Shown: piece by piece, positions 23,396-38,500 of the stretch
Position numbering within the stretch: the first letter of the stretch is position 1
Layout of the letters: each line of letters begins with the position of its first letter
NCBI GenBank assembly: GCA_051453625.1
Contig: JBOZIK010000001.1
Span: forward strand, 200,242,780-200,306,779
DNA: 64,000 bases
Origin: Welwitschia mirabilis
Lineage: Eukaryota; Gnetophyta; Gnetopsida; Welwitschiales
Direction: 5' to 3'
The notes under the pieces: generated by a model
What the model saw: the letters and a program-made list of their open reading frames with translations, nothing else
Database searches by the model: none
What the model was told of the DNA's origin: nothing
Program-made: the position numbers and the translations under genes

Positions 23396-26329
23396 TATCA
23401 TAATCATTAAAAAACACACAAAACATAGATCTTTATTTCAAAAATGCAAAAAATCCATAAGCAATTAGCTAATGAAGTACCTAAAAACCTGAAATGAGGT
23501 GTTAAATCTAGTTTACAATCATATATTTACCCTTTCATAAAGTGTAGAATTCTTTTTTTCCTAGAAATTTAAAAAATATTTTAAAAACTATTTAATATTT
23601 CTAACATGCACAAGGTTAAAAAAACTTTTGCTTCATGAGTCACTCATTGTGTGTCAAAATGTTTTAAAACTAAAAAGAATACTCACTTCGGTTCGAAGGT
23701 GTCAAGTCAAAGAGAGTGACTCGTTAATCTTTAAGGAGTTATTGACTTGTGAGTAACTTGTCTTAACTCACAGAGTCACTCTACCTTACCTTAGATAATA
23801 CATAAAATGTAATAGACACAATGGGAAACAAATTCATGTTATGCAACTTGATTCACTAAAGATTTTTCATAGTAATCTTTAAAGGTCTTAGTTAATAAAT
23901 TAATGCACAAAATGAGGCTTAAAACTTAAGATGACATTATGTAAGATGCAAATTCATAAAGCACACATTTGTCTATAAGTATAAACATGCCAAACATATA
24001 TGTGTATTTGTGAAATGAACTAAAAATACATAATAAATAAGAGAAAAGAAAAGCATCAAATATATTAACTCTATTATATACATATTCAATCCATTTAATA
24101 CAAAGATGAAGTCATGGGAAATGAGAAAATTTCATATTTAATTTAAATTATTTTGAGATCAAATTAAATCAACTAAAGATTCACTCTTAACTACTTAACA
24201 TTGAAACTAAATCAACTATTAGTGCAACATATTGTATGAAATCAACAATTGATTTAGCTTTAATGTTTAGCTTCTAGGCCTTGATCTTAATTTGATTGAT
24301 TTTGAAAGAAATCACAATAAAATTTTCTCATAAATATATTTAATTTGACTATGAGATTTTTTTCATTCTAATCAAACCCTCATCTTTGCAAAATATAGAC
24401 CGATTACACTATATCATAAATATAATATATTTAGTGGTTTTTTGTTCTCCTTTATTGAATTATGGTTACTTATTTGGTACTTCTTAACATTGTAAGTCTA
24501 ACTATCTGAATACGACTTTCCACATGATTATATCTATATAAATGAGATCTATTATTTATGAATATTAATGATATTGCTTCTAGGTCTACTAGATTTTGAA
24601 AATGGCAAAAGTAATGGTTCCTTTGTTTAGGAAGGTATGACCTTGTAATGGTGTTTATGTATCTTCTATATTTGTAAGTTGATCTATGTAACTTGTTCTC
24701 TATGAATGAAAAGGAGTCTTGGAGTGAGAAGTGACTTATTTGTCATGAACATGTAACCTCACATATAAAAGTAAGAATCCAATATCATTAATTGTTTTGG
24801 CTTTATTGGTAGCCTTGATGGTTACAAGATCAAGAGATATGTAGAGCATCTATTTTGCTTGTTTGTTTTGTGTCGCAAATTTTTTTCAAATTTTCTTTTA
24901 TTTCCTTAAAATTTGTAAAGATGTTTACAAAGGATTTCATGTCTATTTGTTCATTTTTAACTATAACTTAGGATAACATGTATCCTTCTACCATGTATTA
25001 TATTGTAAATGCATGACTTAATAAATATTCTATTTTGTTATGTGTTGTTGTAAATAGGATGCTTTATACTTTTTTTGGTGAAGTCGGTAATCATTATTTC
25101 ATAAACCGAACAAATTTTCAATGGATTCTTAAAAAAAATTTGTAGACAAGACATGTGAGTTTAGAGTTGAAAATAAGGAGAGGAGATGTTTAAAAGCACG
25201 TAACGTTTCATTCAAATAATAAAATTGAGTTTAATTTTTACTATTAGATCAGACTTAATTAAAGAGTTAAAATGAGCTATCACATTCCTTGCTTTATGTT
25301 ATAAATGAGACAAAAATTTTTAAAATTTGATTTTATTACAAATTTATAAGTGAAAATGTGAAACATTTTTATTTAAAATTTAAGTATTCATTAAATATGT
25401 TAGAAAAAACTACTCATATGCTAAAAATGAATACCATATGACAAAGTTATAACTAGCCAAAGTCAACTAGTTTTTATGTAAATTGTTGTTTCAAAAATAG
25501 GATTTTAATACAAAATACAAATTCTCATTCTTAATGAAGACTTCGTATAACATTTACATAAACAAGCCCAATATTCTTTTGTCCTCTTGAAATTGCTTCT
25601 TTCTTTTTCATTACATCATACACTTTACTTAGAAAACTTTGGTTTTTTCCTTTTCTACTAGTATAATACATTATTTTACCTTATCTTATGGGATCTTGAT
25701 TTTCATTCCCACAATCATTTTTCTTTAAAGTTAATATAAATCCATTTTCCCATACAAGCTTCATGTATGCCATGTTTATATGTTCTTTTTGTGTGCATTT
25801 TATGCTATTGTTTCCAATGTTTCTTTTATTCAAATTGCATGCTATTATTTCTCATCTACATAACTTCTTCTCTAAAGATCATATTAAAATAGTTTCCTAA
25901 TTCTTATTTAGTTTTTCTACTTGTTTACAATAAAACACTCAAATTCGCAAAACGTTTAGTAATGTCTTAGACATATATGTTAGAAATATAAACATTATGT
26001 TTACACATTTCAATATTTAAAAAATTTTATTATTATTTATCTGTTATTTCACATTATAATTTTAAAAATGTTTTTATAATCTTTAATAGGTATGAAGTAC
26101 TATTATACAACATTTTCTTAATATTATCTCTTTCTTTTAAAGAATTTAATCTAAGGGAAACCATACTGTATTCATCAAGTTCACTTGTTTGATTGATCAA
26201 ATAAAACCCATGGGTGGCCTATACTAGCTTTGAAGCTAACCATCAAATGTCTAGGTGTTGCTTTTAATTTATGTCCAAGACGTTGAAGCTCGTAGGTGCG
26301 TGTGTCTTAAAGGCATAAATAAGAATCAC

Positions 26330-26420
26330 GAGCCAACTTGTGCAACATAGGATTTCAAACATAAGATGTTCAAGCTCACAACCTACAAGCATGTGTTGAA
26401 CTAATTATGCCATTTTAGGA
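26330..26420 (-). repeat. tRNA-like block 1 in copy A
   Basis: On the minus strand it reads TGGCATAATTAGTTC (A-box-like), a hairpin-like middle, and TTTGAAATCC (B-box-like) at tRNA spacing. The counterpart in copy B is 30955-31020. It suggests an embedded SINE. Structure and anticodon are degenerate. Confidence 0.4.
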
Positions 26421-26761
26421 TTTTTATATCATCTATATAATTTGGAATTGTTGTTACAATTAGGTATTCTTCATAAGGATGATACCTTCTTAATAAGGAT
26501 GATACCTTCTACTTATTTTAAATTTATTTCAGAATGCTTATAATACTACTATATTAGTAGGAAGTAAATAGTTTATATGAGTATACAACATCATTGTAGT
26601 AATTTCGACATGGATTTCTTAATAAATAGTGTAACAGGGATGTTAAACTTCAAATTTTTAGTGATAGTACCTCCTTCATAGAATTCTAACCATTGTAATC
26701 ACCTAAATGAATGGTTTTAAGTACTCCAGGGCCTCATAATATGCTAGTTATATCATGTAAA

Positions 26762-26822
26762 AGTTTAAACCCACATCCTCCCAAATGAAGGAGAAATGTT
26801 CCATTAGTTAGATTTATAAAAA
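26762..26822 (-). repeat. tRNA-like block 2 in copy A
   Basis: The minus strand shows ATCTAACTAATGG, an anticodon-arm-like CTCCTTCATTTGGGAG and GGGTTTAAAC (B-box-like). Relatives occur at 6954-7022, 22553-22604 and 44285-44345. Comparing the copies, the A-box approaches the consensus TRGYNNANNNG, supporting descent from a tRNA. Confidence 0.45.
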
Positions 26823-27689
26823 TGTAACCATAGAAAGGTAGTAAATAAAATAGAATTTTTTTAACCATCTATCATTTTTTCTTTTTCATTACAATTTTCA
26901 TGAGAAAAGAGTAAATTAAAGATATCATACCACATATCCCATTATAGCGAGGATGGAAGTGGACCTTATCCTAAAGATAATCCATAATGAGTTGGTAAAG
27001 TAACTTTCTTTGCATTTGTCTCCATGTGTACTTTCATGATGTTAAGTTAGTTTTAGTTTTGATTTTCCTAAACCCTAAATTAATCCTAATCAACATTTGT
27101 TAAATTACATTCAATTGGCAATCAATCTTTAAAAAAAAAAGTATGTATTTTATTCTTGTAAACTTTAGAAAATATTTACAAAATAATTTTGTAATAATTT
27201 TTTAGAAGGTAAGTTTTAGTGCATGTTAATATCATAATTATGTTATAACTAATACCATATCTAGTTTCTGTATGCACATTGAACCATGCAAGATGAGATC
27301 TCAATAAGTAGTTAGTTCTTTAACAGATAGGTGCCATTATTTGTTTTACCAAAGTCGTCATTCAAGAGTTGGGTTATGGGTCCTACATTTAAAAATTAAG
27401 CAATGAAATTTTAAAGCACAAAATTAGACTTACAACTTGGGTATTTAATATTGAATAAGGACTTGATGACACAGATTAGCCTGATTTTCCTTTCTTATTA
27501 AGAAAGCTTAAAATATTACCAAATTCATTATACCTAAAGTCGATACTGTTGTAAGCCTTAATCATAATGTTATGTGAGATTAAATAATAAAAGGTCTAAG
27601 AGATTTTTTGATCTTTGCTATTAAATTCATAACTTGAGTTGCATCTTCAGGAAAAGGGAGAATATTTTTACTTGAAAAGTTTCATCCAT

Positions 27690-30600
27690 CAACATCAATC
27701 ATTACATGAATTTAACATGCAAAACATAGATTTAATTTCAAATGTGCAAAACACTAATAAGCAACTAGCTAGTAAAGTGTCTAAAATCATGAAATAAGGT
27801 TTTAAATCCAGTTTATAATCATATATTTATTCTTTCATGAAGTATAAAATCCTTTTTTAATTAGAAAGTTCAAAAAACTATTTTTAAAAAAAAAACCTTT
27901 TTTTACACGTAAAGACTTAAAAAACTTTTGTCTCATGGGTCTCTCAGCATGGATCAAAATTTTTTAAAACTAAAAAGAAAATTAACTTTGACTTGGTTGT
28001 GCCAAATAAAAGAGAGTGACTCAGCAAGCTTTAGAGTCATTAATTTGTGAGTGATTTGCCTTGACTCAGAGAATCATACTACCTTCCCTTAGAGAATATG
28101 TAAGACCTAATAAATTCATTAGGAAACAAACCCATATTATGCAATTTTATTCACTAAAGATTTCCATATTTATCCTTAAAGATATTAGTTGATAAATCAA
28201 TGCACAACATAAGGTATAAAACTTATGAAGGCATTACAAATTTTGAAAATAAGCGTGAAATGCACATTCATAAAGCATACATACATATGTAGGTATAAAC
28301 ATGCCAAACATACATATGTATTTGTGAAATGAATTAGACATACATAATCAATAGAGAAAAGAAAAGCATCAAATATATTACATTTGTTACATAATGTACT
28401 TAACCCATTTAATACAAAGATGAGGGTTTCATGAAAAATCATAAAATCTTATATTTGAATTAGATTAGTTTGAAATCAAATAAAAATTAAGACTTGGAAA
28501 CTTAACAATGAATCTAAATCAAAAATTAATACAACATAGGGTATGAAATCAATAGTAATTGATCTAGTATTAGTGTTAAGTTTCTATGCCTTGATCTTTA
28601 TTTGATTTAACTTGATTTTTAAATAAATATGAATATAATTTTCTCATAAATGGATTTAATTTGAATATGATATTTTAGCATTTCTAGCAAAACCCTCATC
28701 TTTGCATTAAATAGATTGAATACCCCATTTAGTAGGTAGACTATATTTGATGCTTTTTTCCCTCTTATTTATTAAGTTATAGTTACTCATTTGATACTTA
28801 AAGAGATGGACTTACTATTCTAACTGTTTGAGTATAACTTTACACACAATTTTATCTGTGTAGATAAAATCTAGCATTCATGCATATTAATGATGTTGCT
28901 CTCAATTCTAATAGATTTTGAAAATGGAAAAAATAATGTCTTTTTGTAATGGGATGTGCTTCATTACCCTTTATATTTTGTAATCCTCATTGAAACAAAT
29001 ATGTATTTGACTTAAAATGCTAGGCCTTGATTGGTAAAATAGTAGAAACCTAAGAAATGAACATGACTTGATTATTGGACCCTCATGAATTTTAAAAATC
29101 CATGACATATGGTTTTGGTTTAGGAAGATATGGCCTTATACCTATGTTTATGTGTTGATACACGTTACATGTTCTTTTGGATGGGAAAATGTCATAGAGA
29201 AAGAAGTGACTTATTTGTCATGAACATGTGAACTCTTGTATAAAAGAAAGAATCCTACATCATTTATTGTTTTGGCTTTATTCATAGCCTTGATAATTAC
29301 AATATCCAGAGAGAACTAGAGCCTTTGTTTTGCTAGTTTTGTTTTGTTTCTCAACTTGCTTTTAAATTTTTTTTTATTTCCTTACAATTCCTAAAGATAC
29401 TTACAAAGGAATTCATGTTTATTTTATCATCTTTAACTATAACTCACTATGACATGTATCCTTCTACTATGTATTATATTGTAAATATAGGACTTAACAA
29501 AAATTCTATATTTTTGTGTGTCATTGTAAAGAGTATGCTTTGTAGTTTTGGTGTGAGGTTAGCAATTGTTATTTCAGAAAACTAATAAGTTTTTAGTAAA
29601 TTATTGAAAATTCACAGGAAAGTGAGATATGATTTTAAAGTTGAAAATAAGGCAATAAAAGAAAAAAAATATTTGAAAGGACATAACGTTTCATTCAAAT
29701 AACAAAATTGAGTTTCATTTTGGCCATTAGACCAAACTCAACTAGAGTGTCAAAATGAGCTAGTACATTCCTCATTTTTTCTTATAAATAAGGGAGAAAT
29801 TTTTAAATTTTAATTTATACCAAATTTAGATGTGAAAATTGTGAAAATTTTAATTTAAAATTCAAGTATTCAGTGAATATATTAGAAATGAATACCATGT
29901 GATAAAGTAGGAGTTAAAGTCAACTAGGTTTATGTAAATTTTCATTTCAAACATAAGCTTTTCAATAGCAAATCCGATTTCTAACTCTTAAGTGACACTT
30001 CACCTCTACACACCATCTACATCAATGAGCACTATAATAATAGATTAGCTTACCTTATCTTATGGGATCTTGCACTATAATAATACATCAATAGATTAAC
30101 TTCTTCTTTATTTTTCATTAGATCATACACCTTACTTTGAAACCTTTGGTTTTTTCCCTTTTATACTAGAATAATACATTAGCTTACCTCATCTTATGAG
30201 ATCTTGCACTTCATGCCCACATTCATTTTCCTTCCATAGTTCATACAATTTCATTTTCCCATCTAAGTCTAACAGGATCTTTCATTTCATGCTCACATTC
30301 ATTTTTCTTTATAATTCATACAACTCCATTTTCCCATTCAAGTTTTATTTGTGATCCATTTATACATTCCTTTTGTGGACATTTCATGTTGTTGTTTCTT
30401 GAGTTTCTTTGTTAAAATTATACACTATTATTTTCTTACCAAGTATAACTTCTTTAAAGCTCATATTAAAATATTTATGTAATTCATATTTAGTTTTACT
30501 ACATATTTACAATAAAAAATTCAAATGTTAAAAAGGTTTATTAACATTTTAAACTTATTAGCATTTTACACATTATCTTCACACATTTACATATTTTCAA

Positions 30601-31224
30601 AATTTATATTGTTATATACACATTATTCTAAAAAACAATTTTAAAATGTTTTTATAAACCATTTATAAGTATAAAGTACTTTTATACACTGTTTTGTTGA
30701 TATTATTTTTTTTAATTTTTAACCCTCTTTTAATATAAAGAAGTTAATCTAAGGGAAACCATGCTATACTCATTAAGGTTAATTGTTTGCTTGGTTAAAT
30801 AAAAACTTGTGGATGACCTCTACCTACTTAAGAGCTACCCATCAAATGTCTAAGTCTTTCTCATAAATTATCTAAGATGCTAGAGCTTATATGTGGGTGT
30901 GTCTTGAAGACATGAATAGAAATCACAAACCAACTTGTATGACATAGGATTTAACATAAGAAGTTAAAGCTCACAACTTATGAGCATGTGTACAACTAGC
31001 TGTGCGATGTTCCAGGACCTTTGTATTATCTATATCATTTGAAATTATTAGTATAGGTAGGAATTACTGATAAAGATAGTACATTTTAATCATTTTACAT
31101 TTATGTTAAAATGCTTATTTTATTACTATATTACTAGGGAATACATAATTTATAGCATTACATTACATCATTTTATTAATTTCTACATGGAATTATTAAT
31201 AAATGAATGTAAGGGAAATGTTAA
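27690..31224. repeat. 4.3-kb tandem duplication, copy B, left part
   Basis: The second copy of the 23.4-27.7 kb sequence, starting where copy A ends. It is cut at 31224 by the gypsy element and resumes at 44172. No gene is readable in it. Confidence 0.85.
31220..31224 (+). other. Target-site duplication, left copy (GTTAA)
   Basis: GTTAA immediately left of the gypsy element, matching 44172-44176. The sister sequence in copy A has a single uninterrupted TGTTAAACTT at about 26641-26650, which is the empty site. Confidence 0.85.
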
Positions 31225-34200
31225 GGTTATAGTTCAACCCTTACAAGTTCCAAATATCTTATATAAATATTAGTAGAATTAAATGTTACTTGGTAAAAAT
31301 TAGAGAGACAACAACAAAATTATAACTTACCTAATTATGTATTAAACATTTTTAAATAGGCTTAATCTATGATTTTGAGTGTTTGGAATCCTTCTTATTT
31401 TTAAACTATTATTAAGGTTTTATTGAAACATAAGTATTTAAGTCCTTTTAAGGGATGAAGTGATAAAACAATCTTTCTCTCTTAATAATTGACTCAAACT
31501 TCCAATTCTTTATTAATATTAGACTTATTTACTATGACTTAATGTATTTTATTAAGGGTCTACACTTAAGTATTAATTGAAGTATCAAATCATCTCATAC
31601 ATTAATTGAATTATTAATTACTTAATAATATTTACATAAATCATTGTTAGTACTATGACATCCAGATAACTAACATTGGACCCTTTGAAAATAAGATGTA
31701 AAGGTAAGTTATGAATTAACAAATATGAACATTTAATTAAAAAGCAAGGAGAATTATGAAAAGCATGCTATGACCTAACAAGTTTGGGACTAATCTTAAT
31801 TAGAACTTCCTTGCCCTTAAATTATTATTAGAAATTTTCATAAAAATGAATTTTAAGCTTTTTAAACTATTAATGGCCAATTAATTTCTTATTTTCAAGT
31901 TTTTGATTGTTAAATTTTATTAAAGGAATCCACCTCTACTAAATGCATTTTCTCATTTTTATTTTAGCTTTTACAAGTTTAGGCACATCTAAAAGCATCA
32001 GAACAGAGCTCATCAAGTTTAGCTTATAAAACAAGTGATGTTCCCAAATTTTTCTATTATGAAAATTTGGAAAATATTTTAATATCCCTTCTATGAGTTA
32101 ATTTATTTTAAGAAATCCAACTCTGCTAAACTCGCTTTTACATCTTTATTTTAGCTTTCTTAAGTTCAAAAACATCTAAAAGCAACACAAAAGAGCTCAT
32201 CAGGTTTAGCTTTTCAAAGAAGTGATATTCCCAAATTTTTCTTTTATTAAAAGTTTAAAAAAAATTTAATATCCCTTATATGAGTTAATTTATTTAAAGG
32301 AATCCACCTCTACTAAACATACTTTTGCATCTTTATCTCAACTTTTGCAGGTTTAGATACATCTGAAAGTATCACAAAATAGTCATTAGGTTTAGCTTTT
32401 AAAAGATGTAATATTCCCAAAAGTTTTTTCTATTAGAAATTTGAAAAAGATTTTAATATCCCTGATGAGTTAATTTATTTTAAGGAATCCACCTTTGCTA
32501 AACCCATTTTTACATCTTCATTTTAGCTTTTGCAAGTTCAAGCACATCCAAAAGTGGCACAAAAAAGCTCATCAGGTTTAGTCCTTAAAATGAGTTAAAT
32601 TTTCATATATATATATATATATATCAAATCTTTTTTCTTATAGATAAACATAACTTCTAATGAATTTATTAAAGAAAAAGAAATTTACGAAACTACTAAA
32701 TCTGCCTATCATAAATCACAAATATTATTACTACAACTTTAAAATTTTAAAGTTTTACTAAAGCATCCTTTGTTTAGAAGGTTAACTAACTTCAAAATTT
32801 ATATAAATGAGATATAGAAATAAAGTCAATATTAATGGCAATATTTTAACTTCTTCTAAAACATTTATAGGATGAAAAAAGATTTCTAAAAAATATAGCC
32901 AAATAAATGTTCTAAAAATACAAAACTAATTGCACTTGCAAAATACAAATCCTAAATATATCAAAAACTAATTGCACTTGCAAAATACAAATCCTAAATG
33001 AATGCCCAATACCAAAAAGTGTAGAAATGGAACTGAATCTACCATTTTTATCTCTATAGCCTTTACAGAAATGAAGCAACAAAGAAAAATCTTTTATAGG
33101 AATACAAAAAAACGTTTTACTAAAATACATTTAAATAAATGGACTAAAAATATAATAGAAACTCATTATTTTTGCATAAAATTAATCCTAGATGAATACC
33201 CAATAATAAAAAGTGCAAAAAATAGATAAAATCTACCAGTTTTATCTCTAAAGCCTCTACACAAGTGAAACAACAAAGAGAAACATTTCACAGAGATACA
33301 AAAAAAATGCTTTATAGAAATACATTTAAATAAACGATCTAAAAATGTAATATAGACTCAAATTTTTGCATAAAAATAACCACAAATAAATATTCAATAA
33401 TATAGAAAATGTAAAAAAATAGCACTACAACTTCTACAAAAATCAAATAATGGAAAAAAAAGGTTTTACAGAAATATAAACACTAATAAAAAGTAAAACA
33501 ACTAATGAAAAAAGGAAAAATAAAAAGAAAAGCAAGGGTTTTTAATCTTATAACCCATTATTTGAAATCCTATAGATAGGATTGAAATGAAAGAATAACT
33601 TACAAGCTAAAAATAAAATGTGTAGCAAAATTTTATAGCATAAAAAGAAAAATATTTATAAATCTAAAAACCCTAATCTTGCAACTTATTTTCTTCTGTT
33701 TTTGCAATACTCTTGTAATACATGCTAAAGCCCATAATTGTATTGTAATGAAAAATAAACATCATCAATCTTAACCCCTCTTTATACATTTAAAATTTAG
33801 CTTTCAAAAGTTTAAGTAGTTTAGAAAGCAGCGCTTAAAGGACCTATAGGCTTAAGAAAGGATTAAGGAAGAAAAGAAGAAATAGAGATAAGAAGAAAAA
33901 GAATAAGAATGACAAGGAGAGGAGAATGGAGGAGGAAAATAGTAGAGGAGAAAGGATTCAAAGGCGGGATCAAGTAACTCAATGAGAGGCATCAAGAACT
34001 TAAGAGCAAGAGGAGTAAAAAGCAAAAAATAATCCTTGACTTACCTTAACTCCTTTTAGAAGGGATATCCGTGAAATGTGTGCCAATCCACTTATTTGAA
34101 ATATTTAACTTTTTTTGAGTTAAGATTTAAACCTTTTAATTATTTATATCTCTTTTTTTAAAAATTTCTAATACTTCACTTAGTACCACTCTAAATAATA

Positions 34201-34264
34201 TACATATACACACACACACACACACACATACACACACATACAAACTTAGAAAGGTTCTTGGTAG

Positions 34265-34297
<33 letters not shown>

Positions 34298-35595
34298 ACT
34301 ATTTTAATAATAAAAAAAATTATAAACATAAACTTAAGGAAATAACATTTTTATTATATTTTTTACAAGTACATAGTGCTCCACGTTTTTGCTCATGAAA
34401 ATATATGCCATGCCATATAAAGTAGAAACTTGAAATATTTTAAAAAATCAAATTGTTTGGCCTTAATTTCAAAAGAGACGATGGCAAGTTAAAAACTTTT
34501 AGTAGCACCAAATATTGATGGAAAACTTCCTTTGTAGCTTCTAACTTTGCAAATAAAAATGTGCGGTGAAAATTATGCATCATATGGTTTCCAGTACCAC
34601 CTAGGATGAGGGGAGAGGATTTCAAGAAAGACTAAGAGTTTTTAAAGAGAATTAAAAAGAATATAATCCATACTTTTTAGGCTGAGAAGATCTTTTATGT
34701 TTATTAACTTCAAATTTATGTTTAATAAAGATTATATTTTGATGAAATAGATGTGCCCTAACTAGGAGGGGATTTATATCATATTTACACATTTTCTCCT
34801 TATCTTCTTAGTAATTCACTTCCATAACCATGAAAATCCAACTGAAGGTTTCCCCTCTAAAGTTTGTATAGCTATCTATCCTAGCCAAATTTTTAGTTTT
34901 TCTATTTAACAAGTAAAGCTTAACATCAACTCTAGTTTAAGACTTAAGAAAATTTGCCTTAAGAATTTCAAAATTAAAAATTTTAATATATTTTAAAGTT
35001 TTTAGTATAAAATTAGTAAATAGAAGTTTTAGAAAAAGATTGAAGACTTCTCAGAAAGGTTTAATTTGATGGGTATTATGAGTAAAAAACAAATAAAGCA
35101 AATTTCTAAGTAAAATAGCCAATAAAAAATAAAAAGTTTGCCGAAACCCATGAAGATTTTTTAAAAGAGAAAAGTTATAGCAATAAGAATTAGAAATAAC
35201 CATAATAAAAGATTAAGAGGCCTGAACGATACCAAAGTCTTATTGCAAAAATGTAGATTCTTAAGTTTAAATCTTTCTTATTAATTTGTAGAATCCAAGT
35301 GCTGAAGAAGTTATTTGAGAAAAAGAGACAAGGATTCAAGATTCATACTTTTAATAAAGGAATGAATAAGGATATGTTACTTAAATAAGAACCCACTTGG
35401 ATTTTCTCAACCCTCTCTTTTTTACACTTGGCCATTGGGTAAAAAAATTTAAAGATTTCTTTAATTAAATTAAATAAAGCAACTAATGAATTAAACTAAA
35501 AGTTTCCAAACAAGATCATATTTATTAACTTTAATTTTTGTAATAGTTTTAGGTAATTAGAAATTTTATTAGGTCTTATAAGTGTGGATATGACA
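31225..35595 (-). repeat. 3' LTR of the gypsy element (4371 bp)
   Basis: Matches 39898-44171 along its length, for example ATTAAACATTTTTAAATAGG, GTGCTCCACGTTTT, GATGTGCCCTAACTAGGAG and AAGTGTGGATATGACA. It contains a tandem array of about 185-bp units (31925-32600), an (AT)n tract (32605-32624), an (AC)n tract (34207-34240) and a 29-base A run (34267-34295) that are reduced or absent in the other LTR. Confidence 0.9.
31925..32600. repeat. Tandem array in the 3' LTR, 185-bp unit, nearly 4 copies
   Basis: Copies begin at 31925, 32111, 32299 and 32484 with GGAATCCACCTCTACTAAA-like starts. Each contains TTTTAGCTTTTGCAAGTTCA, AAAGAGCTCATCAGGTTTAG and ATGAGTTAATTTATTTTAA phrases. The last copy is shortened. 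Confidence 0.85.
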
Positions 35596-38500
35596 ATTCT
35601 CTTCTCTTTAGGAAGTTTTCTCCTAGAAATTTATAAAAATTTCAAGTTTCCATTCTAAAATATCTATTTTAGATTCCCAAGTTGCTTCTACTTTAGTTTG
35701 GTTTGACCGTTGTATTTTATATAGCTTAATTAACCTTCTTTTGAGTTTAACTTAGTTTTTATCCAATATTTTAACTAGTTGAAACTCAAATAAAGAATTA
35801 GATTGAATATTTACTTCTTGCATATGAATTATTTTTGTCACATCAGACATGCATTTTCTTCACAATGAGACATGGAAGACATTATGAAGTGCTGATAATT
35901 GTGGTCATAATTATATCCCTTAAGTCATAGGATTAATCCTTTTTAATATCTAATAAGGTTCTATAAATTTTGGTGTCAACTTATCCTTCTTGCCAAAATG
36001 AAATATTCTTTTAAATGGAGATATCTCAAGGAAGACATGGTATCCTTCTTGAAATTCTACATATCTTATTTTCCTATTTGCATATTTAGCCTACCTATCT
36101 TTTACTTTTTGCAACCTCTACCTAATGAAACTAACTTTTTTATTCTAATTCTTGAATGAATGAAATCTCTAATAGCTTTTTCATTAGTTGCATCAAACTA
36201 AAATATCATTGTTCTACAAACTCTTTCATAGAAAGCTTTAAATGTTGCACATCTAATGGATTCTTGAAAATTATTATTATAGATAAAATTAATCAAGGCT
36301 AGATGATCTACTCAAGATGCATTAGAATCTAATATTACTAACCTTAACAAGTTTTCTAAAATTTGGTTGGTTATTTCTATTTGTCCATCATTTTGGGGAT
36401 GAAAGACTATACATAAGTTTAATTTAAAAGCAATCTTCTCATTAAATGCTATCTAATACCTAAATGTAAACTTCTTATTCCTATCTAAAATAATTACTCT
36501 TGGGATTCTATATAACTTCACTATGTTTCTTATATATCCCTTTGCAATTCTTTTAGTTGAAAATGTAGTTTTAATTAGACAAAAGTGTACACTTTTCATT
36601 AAGAGATCAATTACTACCATTATGACATTAAATCCTTTATTTGTTATAAGTAAACCTATAATAAAATCTATCCTAATGTTTTTCCATTTTCATTCTTGTA
36701 CTTTATGAGGATATAAAGTTCTTGATGTATGATTATGCTCTAGTTTAACTACTAGACAAGTCATATCTGTTGCTACATAGTTGGATATTTTTCATTTCAT
36801 TCCTAACTAGTAATAATATTGTTGACATCTTTACACATTTTGTTAAATCCTAGGTGAATATAATACTTGGTTACATGAAATTTGTTAAAAATTATCTTCT
36901 TGATATGATTAATGTTAGATACAATAACCTTACCCAAATGGTTTACTAAGCTATTCTAGAGGTATTAAATCCTTCTATTTCTTCTTTTCTAATCCTTTTA
37001 TAGAAGAGACAATCTTGCTTAGCATTAAATACTATCTCATGGGAATAATATTTACTCTTATGTCGTGAATCATATGTCTTCTTCTACTAAAGCATTCGCC
37101 ACTACACTTGCTTTACCTATATGGAAATTTACTATTGCATCATAGCTTTGAAAAACCTACACTCATATTCTCTACCTAAGGTTTCAGTTGGGTTGGCTTT
37201 GAATTTATTTCAAACTCGTATGATCTATCTAGATTTCTACATGCGCTTCGTAGAGGTAATGTCTCTAAAACTTTAGTGTATAAATCACTACAACTAACTC
37301 AAATCATGGATTGGATACTTCTTTTTATGATTCTTTAATATTTTAGAGGCATACACAATAACCTTATCATCATATATTAAAATAGCTCTTATCACTTCTC
37401 CTGATGCATCAATGTATACCATATAAGGCTTCCCTAGTTCTAGCATCTTTTTGACAAGGGCTAAATTAAGGGCTAATTTTAATGTTTATAAATCTCATTA
37501 ACATTGAAAATCAATTATCATTTCTTAATAGAGAGTTAAACAAATATAAATCTTGGAAAAATCGGTAATAAACCTTCTATAATAACTTATAAGACCAACA
37601 AGACTCTTTACTTCTATTATCGATTCTGGTTTAGGTTAATCCACAACTATTTTAACCTTATCATAATCTATCCTAACTTATTCTTTTTTTTGGATTTGCA
37701 TAAAAGTATTTTTTTTCTTAAGGTATTAAATACTATTCTCAGATTCTGCTCAGGGACTTCCTTTATTAGAGAGTAAACTAGGACATCATCAATAAAAACT
37801 ACCATAAATTCATCTTAGTATTATTTGAATATATTATTCATTATAATCAAAAAGGCTACTAGAGCATTAATGAGATCAAAAGGAATAACCCTAAATTTAA
37901 AATATCCATACTAGGTTTAAAATATAGTTTTACAAATACCCCCTTCCCTAATTCAAGATGATGATACTTTGATTTAAGATCTAACTTATAGAAGATTCTA
38001 GTATATTTTAGATGATTAAATAGATCTTGTATCCTGGTAAGAAATAGATATTCTTGATTGTTACTTGATTTAGCATTCTATAATATAAGCAAAGCCTTAG
38101 TCCTTTATCCTTATTTTTAACAAACAAGACCAATGCAACCCGAGTAGTTGGCCTAATCAAACTCTCAGCTAGCAAGGATGTTAGTTGTGTTTTTAGTTTG
38201 CTAATTCCATTAGAGACATTCTATAAGAAGCTCTAGATATTAGTTATACATTAGGTTTCAAAGATATTTCAAAATCATCTCCCCTCTTAAAAGGGCATCC
38301 TAGTAGTTCATTTGGAAATAAATTCATATATTCCTATCCTACTGGAATTTTTAAAACCCTTAACTAATATTACAAGGAGAACATGTATTTCACTGTGCCA
38401 AATCCCTTGTCTCTTCTAATTTCATTTTTTTAGCTATTTACCTTTAGTTATATTTAATATAATAGAACTGAAATTAACTAGCAATTGGATTATCTCATTT

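Larger units (their letters stand above)
23400..27690. repeat. 4.3-kb tandem duplication, copy A
   Basis: This copy matches 27.7-31.2 kb and then 44.2-45.5 kb in the same order and orientation. Examples are AAAACATAGAT (23.42 vs 27.72 kb), TTTACAATCATATATTTA (23.51 vs 27.81), GTCATGAACATGT (24.74 vs 29.22), CTATGTATTATATTGTAAAT (24.99 vs 29.47), ATAACGTTTCATTCAAATAA (25.2 vs 29.68) and CCATCAAATGTCTA (26.24 vs 30.84). It has no coding content that I can read. The copies have many substitutions and small indels, so the duplication is old. Confidence 0.85.

Noticed and set aside
23400-31224. Copies A and B as the two LTRs of one element
   Set aside because: They abut directly with no internal region, primer site or polypurine tract between them, so a tandem duplication is the simpler reading.
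31925-32600. CRISPR-like array of regularly spaced repeats
   Set aside because: Units are contiguous 185-bp tandem repeats without unique spacers, in a plant LTR.
34207-34295. (AC)n and poly-A tracts as biologically notable signals
   Set aside because: Ordinary microsatellite and homopolymer expansion inside an old LTR.
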